Source of the DNA: an uncultured Altererythrobacter sp. | Lineage (GTDB): Bacteria; Pseudomonadota; Alphaproteobacteria; Sphingomonadales; Sphingomonadaceae | Direction: 5' to 3' | Assembly (NCBI GenBank): GCA_946886565.1 | Contig: CAMPIX010000014.1 | Coordinates: 1 to 64,000 of the forward strand | Length of the DNA stretch: 64,000 nucleotides | In this document: positions 42,684 to 51,405 of the stretch, in pieces | Layout: every line of letters starts with the position of its first letter | Position numbering within the stretch: position 1 is the first letter of the stretch | The notes under the pieces: generated by a model | Databases searched by the model: none | The model's input: the letters and a program-made list of their open reading frames with translations, nothing else | Told to the model about the DNA's origin: nothing | Position numbers and translations under genes: made by a program

Positions 42684-43386
42684 CGCGGGTTTGCGCGCGG
42701 CGGCGATCGTCGCGCTGATCGCCGCCGCTTCGCCGGCTGCCGCGCAATCCTATCAGTGCCGCGCGCCGCGCAGCGTCGCGGTGCCGGAGGTCGAGCGCGA
42801 CGGGCCGGTACGGACCGTGCCGGTGGCCGGCTACACGCTCGCGCTCTCGTGGTCGCCCGAGTTCTGCAAGGGGCGCGACGGGCAGGCGCGGCACCGCACG
42901 CAGTGCTCGGGGCGCAACGGGCGCTTCGGCTTCGTCGTCCACGGCCTCTGGCCCGAGGGGCGGAACATATGGCCGCAATGGTGCCCGACTGCGCGGCGCG
43001 TCGCTCCGGCCGAGGCGCGGCGCAACCTGTGCGTCTCGCCCTCGGCCGCGTTGCTCGCGCGGCAATGGGCCAAGCACGGCAGCTGCATGGTGCGGAAGCC
43101 CGAGACGTACTTCCGCGTCACCCGCATCCTGTGGGACAGCCTGGACTTCCCCGACATGGACCGCCTCTCGCGCCGCGAGGAACTGACCGCGGGCCTGATT
43201 CGCAAACGCTTCCTCCTCGCCAACCCCGGCTGGCCGAAGGAGGCGGTGGGCGTGCATCTGAACGAACGCGGCTGGCTGGAGGAACTGCAGCTCTGCTACG
43301 CCAAGGACTTCCGTCCCACAAAGTGCGACAGGCGGCGCTACGGCGCGAAAGACGAAGCGTCGGTCAAGGTATGGCGCGGGCTTTGA
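42634..43386 (+). CDS. Ribonuclease T2 family protein (exported)
   Basis: An RNase T2-type endoribonuclease. CAS I is GFVVHGLWPEG with the catalytic His. CAS II reads RQWAKHGSC, keeping the second His but with Gln in place of the catalytic Glu of the usual HEW-x-KHG. Cysteines for the conserved disulfides are present (EFCKG, QCSG, GSCM, LCYAK). A signal sequence (LRAAAIVALIAAASPAAAQ) points to the periplasm. The start is uncertain: ATG 42634 gives 250 residues with a long basic lead, TTG 42691 gives a normal signal peptide; neither has a good ribosome site. Confidence 0.85.
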   Translation: MPRPGSPPRRRQAIRNSAGLRAAAIVALIAAASPAAAQSYQCRAPRSVAVPEVERDGPVRTVPVAGYTLALSWSPEFCKGRDGQARHRTQCSGRNGRFGFVVHGLWPEGRNIWPQWCPTARRVAPAEARRNLCVSPSAALLARQWAKHGSCMVRKPETYFRVTRILWDSLDFPDMDRLSRREELTAGLIRKRFLLANPGWPKEAVGVHLNERGWLEELQLCYAKDFRPTKCDRRRYGAKDEASVKVWRGL

Positions 43387-43407
43387 TTCGCACAGAGACG
43401 CGGAGTT

Positions 43408-43570
43408 TTTGTTTCACGCAGAGATCGCAGAGGTAGCAGAGTTCGCAGAGGTGTCGGTCTTGCGGCGAAGCCGCACTTCAATTGAATGCTTTGAAAGATC
43501 GAATGAAGGCCGCCTTCGCCGGCAAACCTCCTCTGCGTCCTCTGCTACCTCTGCGCTCTCTGCGCGAACC
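43408..43570. repeat. Intergenic GCAGAG-rich inverted-repeat element (copy 1)
   Basis: Two arms of about 40 bp, built from GCAGAG/CGCAGAGG-type units, face each other: TTCACGCAGAGATCGCAGAG... on the left and ...CTCTGCGCTCTCTGCGCGAA on the right, around a GC-rich core. A second copy of the family lies at 61330-61495. It sits between the convergent RNase T2 and tadA genes. It is a dispersed element, not a CRISPR array: there are no regular spacers. Confidence 0.8.
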
Positions 43571-43576
43571 AAACCC

Positions 43577-44032
43577 TTATCGCCGCTCGCGGAAGAACCC
43601 ACGCAGCAGTTCCGCCGCTTCCACCTCGCCGATGCCCGAATAGACCTCAGGCCGGTGCAGGCATTGCGGGTGGTCGAACACCCGCGCGCCGTGCGCGACC
43701 GCGCCGCCCTTGGGGTCGGGCGCAGCGTAGTACACTCGGGCGATCCGCGCGTGGACGATCGCGCCGGCGCACATCGCGCAGGGCTCCAGCGTGACGTAGA
43801 GATCGCAGCCGGTCAGCCGTTCATCTCCGAGCGCCGCGGCGGCGGCACGAATCGCGGCGATCTCGGCGTGCGCGGTCGGATCGTGCGTTGCGCGCGGGGC
43901 GTTTCGCCCCTCGCCGATCACCGCGCCGTCGCGCACCACGACCGCGCCGATCGGCACCTCGCCCGCCGCGGCGGCCTCTTGCGCCAGCGCCAGTGCACGT
44001 TGCATGGGGTCGGGGATCGGCCAGCGGGTCAT
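43577..44032 (-). CDS. tadA: tRNA-specific adenosine deaminase
   Basis: A 151-residue deaminase of the TadA family, which converts A34 to inosine in tRNA-Arg(ACG). The zinc/catalytic motifs are HAE (55-57) and PCAMC (about 89-93), with the TadA-type DPKGGAVAHG loop. ATG 44032 is chosen over an earlier in-frame codon because the family N-terminus (RWPIPDPMQRALALA) starts there. It is the essential copy unless a paralogue exists elsewhere. Confidence 0.93.
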   Translation of the reverse strand: MTRWPIPDPMQRALALAQEAAAAGEVPIGAVVVRDGAVIGEGRNAPRATHDPTAHAEIAAIRAAAAALGDERLTGCDLYVTLEPCAMCAGAIVHARIARVYYAAPDPKGGAVAHGARVFDHPQCLHRPEVYSGIGEVEAAELLRGFFRERR

Positions 44033-44161
44033 CGGCGCTGCGCTAGCCGCCCCGCACCGAGCCCGCAACGCGCTTGACGATTCGCGCTTGTACGGTTAAG
44101 CGCGCCGCTTTCCGGGACGGGCACGCCCTCGTCCCATCAAATCACGAACGAGAGATTTCCC

Positions 44162-44449
44162 ATGTCGCGCATTTGCGAACTGACCGGCAAGGGCCGCCAG
44201 GTCGGCCACAACGTGAGCCACGCCAACAACAAGACCAAGCGTGTCTTCCTGCCGAACCTGCAGCCCGTCACGCTGATGAGCGAGAAGCTGGACCGCAGCT
44301 TCAAGTTCCGCGTCTCGACCCACGGCCTGCGCTCGGTCGAGCACAACGGCGGGCTCGACAACTGGCTGATGAAGACCAGCGACGAGAAGCTCTCCAGCGG
44401 CGCGCTCAAGGTGAAGCGCGAGCTCAAGAAGGCGCTCGCCGCCGCCTGA
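44162..44449 (+). CDS. rpmB: 50S ribosomal protein L28
   Basis: A 95-residue L28, slightly longer than the enterobacterial protein, as usual in alphaproteobacteria. It begins [20 protein letters not shown] and has [13 protein letters not shown] and the central [28 protein letters not shown] precedes the ATG. It is monocistronic, with a strong terminator after it. Confidence 0.97.
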   Translation: MSRICELTGKGRQVGHNVSHANNKTKRVFLPNLQPVTLMSEKLDRSFKFRVSTHGLRSVEHNGGLDNWLMKTSDEKLSSGALKVKRELKKALAAA

Positions 44450-44465
44450 GCCTGCCTGCAGGGTG

Positions 44466-44508
44466 AAACGAAAAGGGCGTGCGGAGCGATCCGCGCGCCT
44501 TTTCGTTT
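44466..44508. terminator. Bidirectional terminator after rpmB
   Basis: AAACGAAAAGG...CCTTTTCGTTT forms a long stem (about 19 bp with one bulged G, loop GCGA). The A/T-rich base of the stem gives a T-run on both strands, so it ends rpmB and the convergent esterase-like gene alike. Confidence 0.85.
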
Positions 44509-44513
44509 GTGCG

Positions 44514-45485
44514 TTACGAAGACTTCCAGCGCAGCTCGTACAACAACGTACCCTGGAACGCCGAATTGTTGTCGTCGCTGATCAGCCAGATCGTCACCGA
44601 TCCGTCGGCGCGCGGGACGGCAGCGATGCCCTCGAAGTTGTCGGCCGGCAGCGGGTCCGCGAGCGTCCCGATGGCGCGGCCGCGCCAGACCTCGCCAGCG
44701 CGGATTTCACGTGGATCGGCGACAACGATCGCGGTCTCGAACGAATAAGGCAGACCGAGCACGATCTGCCGGTTGAGGATCAGTACACGCCCATCGGGCA
44801 GCGGCGTGGCGTCGACCGCGTGCAGGCCTGCGGGCGGGGCATAGCGGAACGCGATCGGCTCGTTCCCCTCGACCGGGTCGCCTGGAAACAGCAGCGCGCG
44901 ATAGGCGTGCCCGTCGAAACCGGGCTGCCCCTCCTCGATCACCAGGAAGCGCCCGTCGGCAAGGCGCGCGAGCGTCTCGGGCCCGCTGTTGCTCGACCAG
45001 CCGCGCATTGCCGGAGGTTCGACCGACACGCCTTCCGCCAGCGCGGGGCCGTAGCGGGCGATCGAATTGCTGCCTTCGTAGGCCGCCCACACGCGGTCGC
45101 GCGCGCGATCGCCCGCCAGCGCCTCGACATCGACCATGTATTTAGTCAGCTCGATCTCGCCCCCGATCGCGCCGAATCGCGGTGGTTGCGACGGCCGACC
45201 GGGCGGGGCGAAGCGCAGGAACCGCCCGCGGTCGCTCCCCGCGAGCAATCGCCCGTCGCGCAGCGCGAGCAGCGCCGAATAGCCGCCGAAGTGGAGATTG
45301 GGGCTCTCGAGCCGCCACACCCCCTCGATCGCCAGCTCACCCGCGCGCGCCGCGCCGGGATCGAGCGGGGTCGCGTGCAGGATCGGGCGGGCATCCTGGG
45401 GCAGCGCCGTGCGCAGCCAGGTTCCCGGCGCCGCGAGCAACGCGACCAGCAGGATCGCGAGAAGACGGGTTCGCGCGGGACGCAT
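44514..45485 (-). CDS. Exported esterase-like-activity-of-phytase family protein
   Basis: A 323-residue protein with a signal peptide (RLLAILLVALLAAPGT) and a beta-propeller-type domain containing NLHFGGYSALLALRDG, DVEALAGD, GWSSNSGPETLARL, NRQIVLGLPYSFETAI and ADNFEGIAAV. These are the conserved blocks of the 'esterase-like activity of phytase' family. The true biochemical activity of most members is unknown. It lies upstream of nothing on its strand and ends at the rpmB terminator. Confidence 0.85.
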   Translation of the reverse strand: MRPARTRLLAILLVALLAAPGTWLRTALPQDARPILHATPLDPGAARAGELAIEGVWRLESPNLHFGGYSALLALRDGRLLAGSDRGRFLRFAPPGRPSQPPRFGAIGGEIELTKYMVDVEALAGDRARDRVWAAYEGSNSIARYGPALAEGVSVEPPAMRGWSSNSGPETLARLADGRFLVIEEGQPGFDGHAYRALLFPGDPVEGNEPIAFRYAPPAGLHAVDATPLPDGRVLILNRQIVLGLPYSFETAIVVADPREIRAGEVWRGRAIGTLADPLPADNFEGIAAVPRADGSVTIWLISDDNNSAFQGTLLYELRWKSS

Positions 45486-45508
45486 CGCCGGATACCGGCC
45501 TCAGGCCG

Positions 45509-46441
45509 TCATGGCATGGGCCCGAGAAACAGCAGCGGATCGAGCCGCGCATCGCGCCACTTGAGGCTCCAGTGCAGGTGCGGCCCGGTCGCGCGGCCGC
45601 TCGCACCGATAGTCCCGATATACTGGCCGCGGCGCACCACGTCGCCCTCCTGCACGGCGAAATTCGACAGGTGGAGGAAAGCGCTGTTGAGCCCTTGCCC
45701 GTGATCGATGATCAGCAGGTTGCCTTCGAGGCTGAACGGTTCTTCGGTCGCGAGCACGACCACCCCGTCCGCAGGCGCAACGAACGGCGTGCCGCTCTCC
45801 CCGGTCGCGATGTCGAGGCCCGAGTGATAGCTGCCCGGCTCGCCGCGATAGACGCGCTGCGAGCCGAACCGGCCTGAAATGCGGCCCGTCACCGGCCAGA
45901 CGAAGTCCTGCCGCCAGCCGTCGATATCCGATTCGATCGCGCGCGCGGCGTAGATCGCCTCGAGCTCGGGGCGGCGAATGCGCATGAACGCCTCGCTAGG
46001 CCCGCCCGGGTTGCGCGCGATGTCGACGTGCTCGATATCCCAGTCGCGCGGCGAGACCGTGATGGGGCTGGCGATCGTGCGCCCGCCGGCGAGTGTCGCG
46101 GTGAGCGTCGCGCGCGGTCCTGCATCGCGGTCGAAAGCGGCAAAGAAGCGACCCTCGCTATCGAGGGCGAGCGCCTGCTCGCCGAGCCGCGCCGAAACCG
46201 TCCCCGCCGGGGCCTGCCCACGAATCCAGCCGCCCTGCGTGGCCTCCCCTTCGAACACGAAGGTCGTCGGGCCGGGCGGAGGCGTGGGCGTGGGTGTCGG
46301 GCTGGGCATCGGGCTCGGAACCGGCGCAGGGATCGGCTGCACCACCGCGTCGGGCACTTGCGTGGACGGGATGCAGCTCGCCAGCGCGGCCGCGGCCCCG
46401 GCGCCCGTCAGCGCGCGAACGGCAATGACTGCGCCCCTCAT
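45509..46441 (-). CDS. M23 (LytM) peptidase, predicted lipoprotein
   Basis: A 310-residue protein. The N-terminus is a lipoprotein signal (lipobox LASC). A Pro/Thr/Ser-rich linker (about 35-60) follows, then a small beta domain and the M23 domain with zinc ligands in YHSGLDIA (His, Asp) and HLHW near the C-terminus. All four catalytic positions look intact, so it is probably an active cell-wall endopeptidase. It overlaps the DUF2093 gene by 4 bases. Confidence 0.9.
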   Translation of the reverse strand: MRGAVIAVRALTGAGAAAALASCIPSTQVPDAVVQPIPAPVPSPMPSPTPTPTPPPGPTTFVFEGEATQGGWIRGQAPAGTVSARLGEQALALDSEGRFFAAFDRDAGPRATLTATLAGGRTIASPITVSPRDWDIEHVDIARNPGGPSEAFMRIRRPELEAIYAARAIESDIDGWRQDFVWPVTGRISGRFGSQRVYRGEPGSYHSGLDIATGESGTPFVAPADGVVVLATEEPFSLEGNLLIIDHGQGLNSAFLHLSNFAVQEGDVVRRGQYIGTIGASGRATGPHLHWSLKWRDARLDPLLFLGPMP

Positions 46442-46644
46442 TCGCCGGGCGCGAGCTGCCGGGTGGCGATCTCGGCGCTGGCGTAGGGCTCCTGCCGCTC
46501 GACGCTCCAGTAGCGCAGTTCCTCGAGAGGGATCGCCTCGCCGGTCACCGCGCAGAACACGTGGGGGCCTGTGCGCAGGACACGAAAGCCGTTGGGGCCA
46601 TAGGCGAGCTTCGCCTCGCCGCTGCTACCGGAATTCATCAACAT
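46438..46644 (-). CDS. DUF2093 domain protein (68 aa)
   Basis: A 68-residue protein. The DUF2093 core AKLAYGPNGFRVLRTGPHVF and the ending VTGEAIPLEELRYWSVERQE are clear. These small proteins are conserved across alphaproteobacteria and often sit beside a peptidase or xseA; their function is unknown. It overlaps the M23 start (ATGA) and lies 23 bases after xseA, so xseA-DUF2093-M23 form an operon. Confidence 0.88.
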   Translation of the reverse strand: MLMNSGSSGEAKLAYGPNGFRVLRTGPHVFCAVTGEAIPLEELRYWSVERQEPYASAEIATRQLAPGE

Positions 46645-46667
46645 GTCCGTGCCCTAGCAAGCCTTGT

Positions 46668-48140
46668 CTATTCGAACAAATCGTCCTGCCGCGGAGCCGA
46701 TCCCGCAGGACGTTTGGCCACCTTGCGCGTCGCCGCTTTACCCTGCGCTGAACCGGCCGGGACGACCGGCAACAGCCCGTCGGCGAACTCGATCTCGAGC
46801 GAGGTGCTGGCGAGCGCCGCCGCGCGCGACCGCACCAGTTGCCCGCCCGTATCCTTCACCAGCACGAACCCGCGCGCGAGCGGGGCCTTCGGGTCGAGCG
46901 AGGCGTAGAGCCGCTCGAGCGCCGCGAACCGCTCGCGCTCGCGCTGGAGGCGCACGGTGGCGAGCAGCGGGGTGAGCCGCTGGCCCTCCAGCCGCCGCGT
47001 GGCATCGCGCAGGCCGCGCTCGAGCACCGCAGGCGAAAGCCGCAGCTCTGACAGGCGCTCGCGCCCCCGGCTCGCCCGGTCGGACAGCCCGCGCCGCAGC
47101 CGCTCGGCCAATTCGTCGAGCTTCTGCGCCTGCGGCTGGAGCAGCGCCTCGGGCCGCGGCAGGCGCTGCGCGCGCGCTTCGAGCCGTTCGCGCCCGATGG
47201 CGACCGGGCGCAGAATCGCGCGGCGCTTGCGCGCGGCGAAATCGGCGACGCCCGCGACCAGCTCGCCGCGCACCGGCACCGCGATCTCGGCCGCGGCGGT
47301 GGGCGTGGGCGCGCGCACGTCGGCGGCGTGATCGGCGAGCGTGGTGTCGGTCTCGTGCCCGACCGCCGAAATCACCGGAATCGGGCTCTCGGCGATCGCG
47401 CGGACCACGATCTCCTCGTTGAAGCTCCACAAGTCCTCGATCGAGCCGCCCCCGCGCGCGACGATCAGCAGGTCGGGCCTCGGAACGGACCCGCCATCGC
47501 CGATCGCCCCGAACCCGCGCACCGCCGCCGCGACCTGCTCCGCCGCGCCCTGCCCCTGCACCAGCACCGGCCAGACCACGACGTGGCTCGGAAACCGGTC
47601 CGCCAGCCGGTGGAGGATATCGCGGATCACCGCGCCCGTCGGGCTCGTCACCACCCCGATGCAGCGCGGCAGGAACGGCAGCGCCCGCTTGCGCTCGGGC
47701 GCGAACAGCCCCTCGGCGGCGAGTCGCGCGCGGGTCTTCTCGAGCAGCGCGAGCAGCGCCCCCTCGCCCGCGATCTCGAGGCTCTCGATCACGATCTGGT
47801 ACTTCGAGCGCCCCGGATAAGTCGTCAGCTTGCCGCTCGCGACGACCTCGATCCCGTCCTCGGGCGCGAAGCTCAGCCGCTGCGCGGTGGTGCGCCACAT
47901 CACCCCGTCGAGCACCGCGCCCTCGTCCTTCAGGCACAGATAGACGTGGCCCGAGGCGGCGCGCTTGACCCCCGAAAGCTCGCCGCGCAGCCGCACGAAG
48001 CCGAAGCGGTCCTCCACGGTGCGCTTCAGCAGGTTCGAAACCTCGGTGATCGAGAGCGGCTCGGCGTTGTCCCCCCGCCGCTCGCGCGCTACCAGCCCGC
48101 CACTGCCTTCATTACCATCGTCGAAATCTGGAGCGGCCAT
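46668..48140 (-). CDS. xseA: Exodeoxyribonuclease VII large subunit
   Basis: A 490-residue XseA. The N-terminal OB-fold is [20 protein letters not shown] and the catalytic domain includes [53 protein letters not shown] and the C-terminal coiled-coil region. It degrades single-stranded DNA together with XseB. ATG 48140 is chosen because AAGGA stands 7 bases upstream; 48146 is possible. Its start codon overlaps the purD start on the other strand. Confidence 0.95.
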   Translation of the reverse strand: MAAPDFDDGNEGSGGLVARERRGDNAEPLSITEVSNLLKRTVEDRFGFVRLRGELSGVKRAASGHVYLCLKDEGAVLDGVMWRTTAQRLSFAPEDGIEVVASGKLTTYPGRSKYQIVIESLEIAGEGALLALLEKTRARLAAEGLFAPERKRALPFLPRCIGVVTSPTGAVIRDILHRLADRFPSHVVVWPVLVQGQGAAEQVAAAVRGFGAIGDGGSVPRPDLLIVARGGGSIEDLWSFNEEIVVRAIAESPIPVISAVGHETDTTLADHAADVRAPTPTAAAEIAVPVRGELVAGVADFAARKRRAILRPVAIGRERLEARAQRLPRPEALLQPQAQKLDELAERLRRGLSDRASRGRERLSELRLSPAVLERGLRDATRRLEGQRLTPLLATVRLQRERERFAALERLYASLDPKAPLARGFVLVKDTGGQLVRSRAAALASTSLEIEFADGLLPVVPAGSAQGKAATRKVAKRPAGSAPRQDDLFE

Positions 48141-49428
48141 GAACATCCTTCTGCTGGGCTCGGGCGGGCGCGAACATGCGCTGGCGTGGAAGCTGGCGCA
48201 ATCCCGCCTGCTCGCACGCGCCGAGGATAAGTTCTACGCCGCGCCGGGCAACCCCGGGATCGTCGAGCACGCCCAATGCGTCGCGCTCGACGCGGCCGAC
48301 CACGCCGCGGTGATCGCATTCTGCGAGGAGCAGCGGATCGGTCTCGTGGTGATCGGGCCCGAGGCGCCGCTGGTCGACGGCCTCGCCGATTCGCTGCGCG
48401 CCGTGGGCGTCTCGGTGTTCGGTCCCTCGAAGGCCGCCGCGCAGCTCGAGGGGAGCAAGGGCTTCACCAAGGACTTGTGCGAACGCGCCGGGATTCCCAC
48501 CGCCGGCTATGTCCGCGCCGCTTCGCTGGACAAGGCCACCGCCGCGCTCGACCGCTTCGAGCCGCCCTTCGTGCTCAAGGCCGACGGGCTCGCCGCGGGC
48601 AAGGGCGTGGTCATCGCGCAGGATCGCGCCGAAGCCGAAGCCGCGCTCGCCGAAATGTTCGGCGGCCAGTTTGGCGAAGCCGGGGCCGAGGTCGTGATCG
48701 AGGAATTCATGGAGGGCGAGGAGGCGAGCTTCTTCGCGCTCACCGACGGCGCGACGATCCTCTCGTTCGGCACCGCGCAGGATCACAAGCGCGTCGGCGA
48801 CGGCGACACCGGCCCCAACACCGGCGGCATGGGCGCCTACAGCCCCGCGAAAGTGCTCACTCCCACGCTCCACGGCGAGGTGATCGAGAAGATCATCGCC
48901 CCGACGGTGCGCACGCTGGCGGACGAGGGCATGCCCTATTCGGGCGTGCTCTTCGCCGGGCTGATGCTGACCGAGGAGGGGCCCAGGCTGATCGAATACA
49001 ACGCCCGCTTCGGCGACCCCGAATGCCAGGTGCTGATGATGCGGCTCGAAAGCGACCTCGGCGAACTGATGCTCGCCTGCGCCGACAACCGCCTCGGCGC
49101 GCAACCCCCGGTGCGCCGCTCGGACCAGACCGCGCTGACCGTGGTGATGGCCGCCAACGGCTACCCCGGCACGCCCGAAAAGGGCGGCAAGGTTGAGTTG
49201 GGGGATGCGGAGGCCGAGGGCGCCAAGGTCTTCCACGCCGGCACAAAACTGGAAGGCGAGACGCTGGTGGCCAACGGCGGCCGCGTGCTGAACGTCACCG
49301 CGATGGGCGCCAACGTCACCGAAGCCCAGGCCACCGCCTACAAAGCGGTTGATGCAATCACCTTCCCCACCGGCTTCTGCCGTCGGGATATCGGCTGGCG
49401 CGAGGTGAAGCGGGAGGGGCGCGGATAA
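48139..49428 (+). CDS. purD: Phosphoribosylamine-glycine ligase
   Basis: A 429-residue ATP-grasp enzyme of purine synthesis (PRA to GAR). The N-terminus [20 protein letters not shown], the ATP-grasp loop [11 protein letters not shown], the metal site [10 protein letters not shown] and the [17 protein letters not shown] block are diagnostic. ATG 48139 is preceded by CTGGAG; the frame extends upstream only because the opposite strand is GC-rich coding DNA. It shares the start region head-to-head with xseA. Confidence 0.96.
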   Translation: MNILLLGSGGREHALAWKLAQSRLLARAEDKFYAAPGNPGIVEHAQCVALDAADHAAVIAFCEEQRIGLVVIGPEAPLVDGLADSLRAVGVSVFGPSKAAAQLEGSKGFTKDLCERAGIPTAGYVRAASLDKATAALDRFEPPFVLKADGLAAGKGVVIAQDRAEAEAALAEMFGGQFGEAGAEVVIEEFMEGEEASFFALTDGATILSFGTAQDHKRVGDGDTGPNTGGMGAYSPAKVLTPTLHGEVIEKIIAPTVRTLADEGMPYSGVLFAGLMLTEEGPRLIEYNARFGDPECQVLMMRLESDLGELMLACADNRLGAQPPVRRSDQTALTVVMAANGYPGTPEKGGKVELGDAEAEGAKVFHAGTKLEGETLVANGGRVLNVTAMGANVTEAQATAYKAVDAITFPTGFCRRDIGWREVKREGRG

Positions 49429-49503
49429 TTGCTCTAACCCCTAGCTAAGCTCGCGGATTACCGATATCGTTCTCGTTTCGTTCAAATCGATTCGGGAAGT
49501 CGC

Positions 49504-50538
49504 ATGACAGACTTTGAGCCGGTTCACCTGCACGAGGACATCGAAACCGGAGATCGTTTTCTGATCTACGGCGACGGCACCGGTCTTCACGTCGAAGTCA
49601 ACTACACCGGTGATCAACTTTGGATGACGCAGGCGCAAATCGCCTCACTCTATGGTCGCGATGTCTCGACGATATCGCGGCATATCACAAACATACTCGA
49701 GGAGGGCGAGCTCGAAGAAGAGACTTCTTTGCAAAAAGCGCAAACATCTCTTGGTCGCCCGGCAACGCTCTACAGCTTGGATATGGTCATCTCGGTCGGA
49801 TACCGGGTGGCATCGAAGCAAGCCACGCTGTTCCGCAAATGGGCGACCGACAAGCTCGTGCAGTTCGCCACCAAGGGCTTCGTGATCGACGCGCCGCGAC
49901 TGAAGAACCCCGAGTATCGCGACAGGATCGCCGAACTCAAGGAGATCATCCGCGACATTCGGTCCGACGAGGCGAACGTCTACCGTGAACTCCGGTCGAT
50001 CTGCACTCTTTGCCAGGATTACGATGGCAAGTCTCAAGTCTGGCAGGAATTCTACCGTCAGACCCAGGCCAAGCTCGTCTATGCAGTCTGTTCCCAGACA
50101 CCCGCACAGGTCATCAGGAGCCGAGCCGATGACGGAAGCGAGAACATGGGCCTGCGAACATGGCCGAACGAAAACATTCGCAAAAGCGATGTGCTCGTAT
50201 CGAAGAACTACCTCGCCGAGCGGGAAATCCGCGAACTCAATCGTCTTACAACGATCCTGCTCGATATCTTCGAGGATCAAGCGGATCTTGGCCGGTTGAC
50301 CATGATGAGCGAAGCCGTCGTTCTGCTCGACCAGCAACTCTCGAGTTTGGGCCGCGTCGTGCTTTCACACGGTGGAGACGTGAAAATGAGCGATGCGAAA
50401 CGGCATGCGGAGCGTGTCTATGCTCGTTTCAAGGAGGGCCAGAGAAAGGTGCGGCACCAAGACGCTGACGAGGCAATCTCGGACATCAAATCGGAACAAA
50501 AGAAACTTCCGCGCGGCCGGAGTGGCGCAGCGAACTGA
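49504..50538 (+). CDS. RhuM-family protein (virulence RhuM-like)
   Basis: A 344-residue RhuM-family protein. The N-terminal QLWMTQAQIASLYGRDVSTI looks like a helix-turn-helix used to bind DNA; LYSLDMVISVGYRV and FRKWATDKL are family blocks, and a Cys-containing central region and a basic C-terminus follow. RhuM occurs on pathogenicity islands and as scattered chromosomal copies; its activity is not established. GGGAAG precedes the ATG. Base composition is noticeably more AT-rich than purD and the adjacent GFA gene, implying recent transfer. Confidence 0.88.
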   Translation: MTDFEPVHLHEDIETGDRFLIYGDGTGLHVEVNYTGDQLWMTQAQIASLYGRDVSTISRHITNILEEGELEEETSLQKAQTSLGRPATLYSLDMVISVGYRVASKQATLFRKWATDKLVQFATKGFVIDAPRLKNPEYRDRIAELKEIIRDIRSDEANVYRELRSICTLCQDYDGKSQVWQEFYRQTQAKLVYAVCSQTPAQVIRSRADDGSENMGLRTWPNENIRKSDVLVSKNYLAEREIRELNRLTTILLDIFEDQADLGRLTMMSEAVVLLDQQLSSLGRVVLSHGGDVKMSDAKRHAERVYARFKEGQRKVRHQDADEAISDIKSEQKKLPRGRSGAAN

Positions 50539-50562
50539 CTCCTTCGTGATTCAAGCTGGCCA

Positions 50563-50973
50563 TTAACCCTCACCCAAAACCCGCGCCTCGCGCACAAAAC
50601 CGAACTCGCCCTCGCCCGACCAGGCGCGGCCGTCGGGGTAGCGCAGTTCGATACCCGCGAGATCGGCCTGGTCGGCCAGCCGGGTGTTGACGCCCATCAT
50701 GGTGTTGCCGAAGCGCGCTATGGCGCTTTCGGTCAGGACGAAATGCGTGGTGACGCCACACTTGGGACAGAAATGGATTTCGGCGCCCGGATCGGCCTTG
50801 TCGGTGCGGCGATAGCCGCAAGTCTCACCCTCGACCGAAACCTCGGCCGGGTCGAGATAGGCCCAGCGCGCGCCGGTCTTGGCGCACAGCGTGCAGTTGC
50901 ATTCGTTGACGAAATCGGGCCGCCGGGCGACCTCGAGGCGGACTTCGCCGCAGTGGCAGGAAAGCGCGATCAT
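50563..50973 (-). CDS. GFA/CENP-V-type zinc protein
   Basis: A 136-residue protein of the glutathione-dependent formaldehyde-activating (GFA/CENP-V) fold. The zinc-binding cysteines are in SCHCGEVR, ECNCTLCAKTG and FCPKCG, and TTHFVL is the central block. Despite the family name most members have no proven formaldehyde role. It is isolated: rhuM converges from the left and a repeat-filled gap follows on the right. Confidence 0.88.
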   Translation of the reverse strand: MIALSCHCGEVRLEVARRPDFVNECNCTLCAKTGARWAYLDPAEVSVEGETCGYRRTDKADPGAEIHFCPKCGVTTHFVLTESAIARFGNTMMGVNTRLADQADLAGIELRYPDGRAWSGEGEFGFVREARVLGEG

Positions 50974-51193
50974 GCGAGAGGCGTTACTGGCGATCTCCCA
51001 GGCGAGAAACCATTTTCCTACAGGCCCCTTCGCGCGCTAACCTGCCGTCCGCTCTTTGAACTCACGTGAATCAGCAACCCGCAAGCCCCGCCACCGCGCG
51101 GGGCTTTGGCGTTTTGGGCGCGCGCCTTTGGCAAACTATGGCTGCGCGCCGCGCATGTGTTTCATCAACTAACGCCGCCAAATTGCCCTCGCC

Positions 51194-51275
51194 GTCATTC
51201 CCGCGAAGGCGGGAATCCAGCTGACCTTGTGGCAGGCGGAAACGTTAGCTGGACCCCCGCCTTCGCGGGGGTGAC
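51194..51275. repeat. Inverted pair of TCATTCCCGCGAAGGCGGGA-type repeats
   Basis: The left copy (51194-51222) contains TCATTCCCGCGAAGGCGGGA and the right copy (51247-51275) is its inverse with CCCCCGCCTTCGCGGGGG; both end in AGCT/TCCAGCT. Each copy also has its own small palindrome. Such units are dispersed intergenic repeats common in sphingomonads. The pair could fold into a long cruciform of about 29 bp. Confidence 0.8.
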
Positions 51276-51302
51276 GAAGGAAGAAAGGATGCGCATTCCA
51301 AA

Positions 51303-51375
51303 CCCGCTCGCCTTGAGCCTATCGAAGGGCGCACGCGCAGCGCCAGCGTGCTTCGACAAGCCCAGCACGAGCGGG
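51303..51375. repeat. Inverted pair of TTGAGC...TCGAAG-type repeats
   Basis: CCCGCTCGCCTTGAGCCTAT (51303-51322) with a following CGAAGGGC faces GCTTCGACAAGCCCAGCACG (51350-51369) ending in AGCGGG (51370-51375). Complementing the right copy gives CCCGCTCGTGCTGGGCTTGT, matching the left one at most positions. It is the second dispersed-repeat family of this gap. Confidence 0.75.
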
Positions 51376-51405
51376 TTGAGGTCAACATGCTTCCACCGAG
51401 CGAAT

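Larger units (their letters stand above)
50974..51405. other. Repeat-filled intergenic region
   Basis: These 432 bases hold two families of dispersed inverted repeats (listed separately) and no ORF I would support. The left part (50974-51190) shows nothing recognisable apart from GC-rich sequence with CCGCGCGGGGC-type hairpins. Confidence 0.6.

Noticed and set aside
43408..43570. Possible CRISPR array in the repeated GCAGAG region
   Set aside because: The repeats are short, irregular and arranged as one inverted pair with no spacers of constant length; no cas genes are present.
44071..44161. TTGACG at 44074 as the rpmB promoter
   Set aside because: At 16-18 base spacing no acceptable -10 box follows (only TAAGCG or TTAAGC), so the promoter is not annotated.
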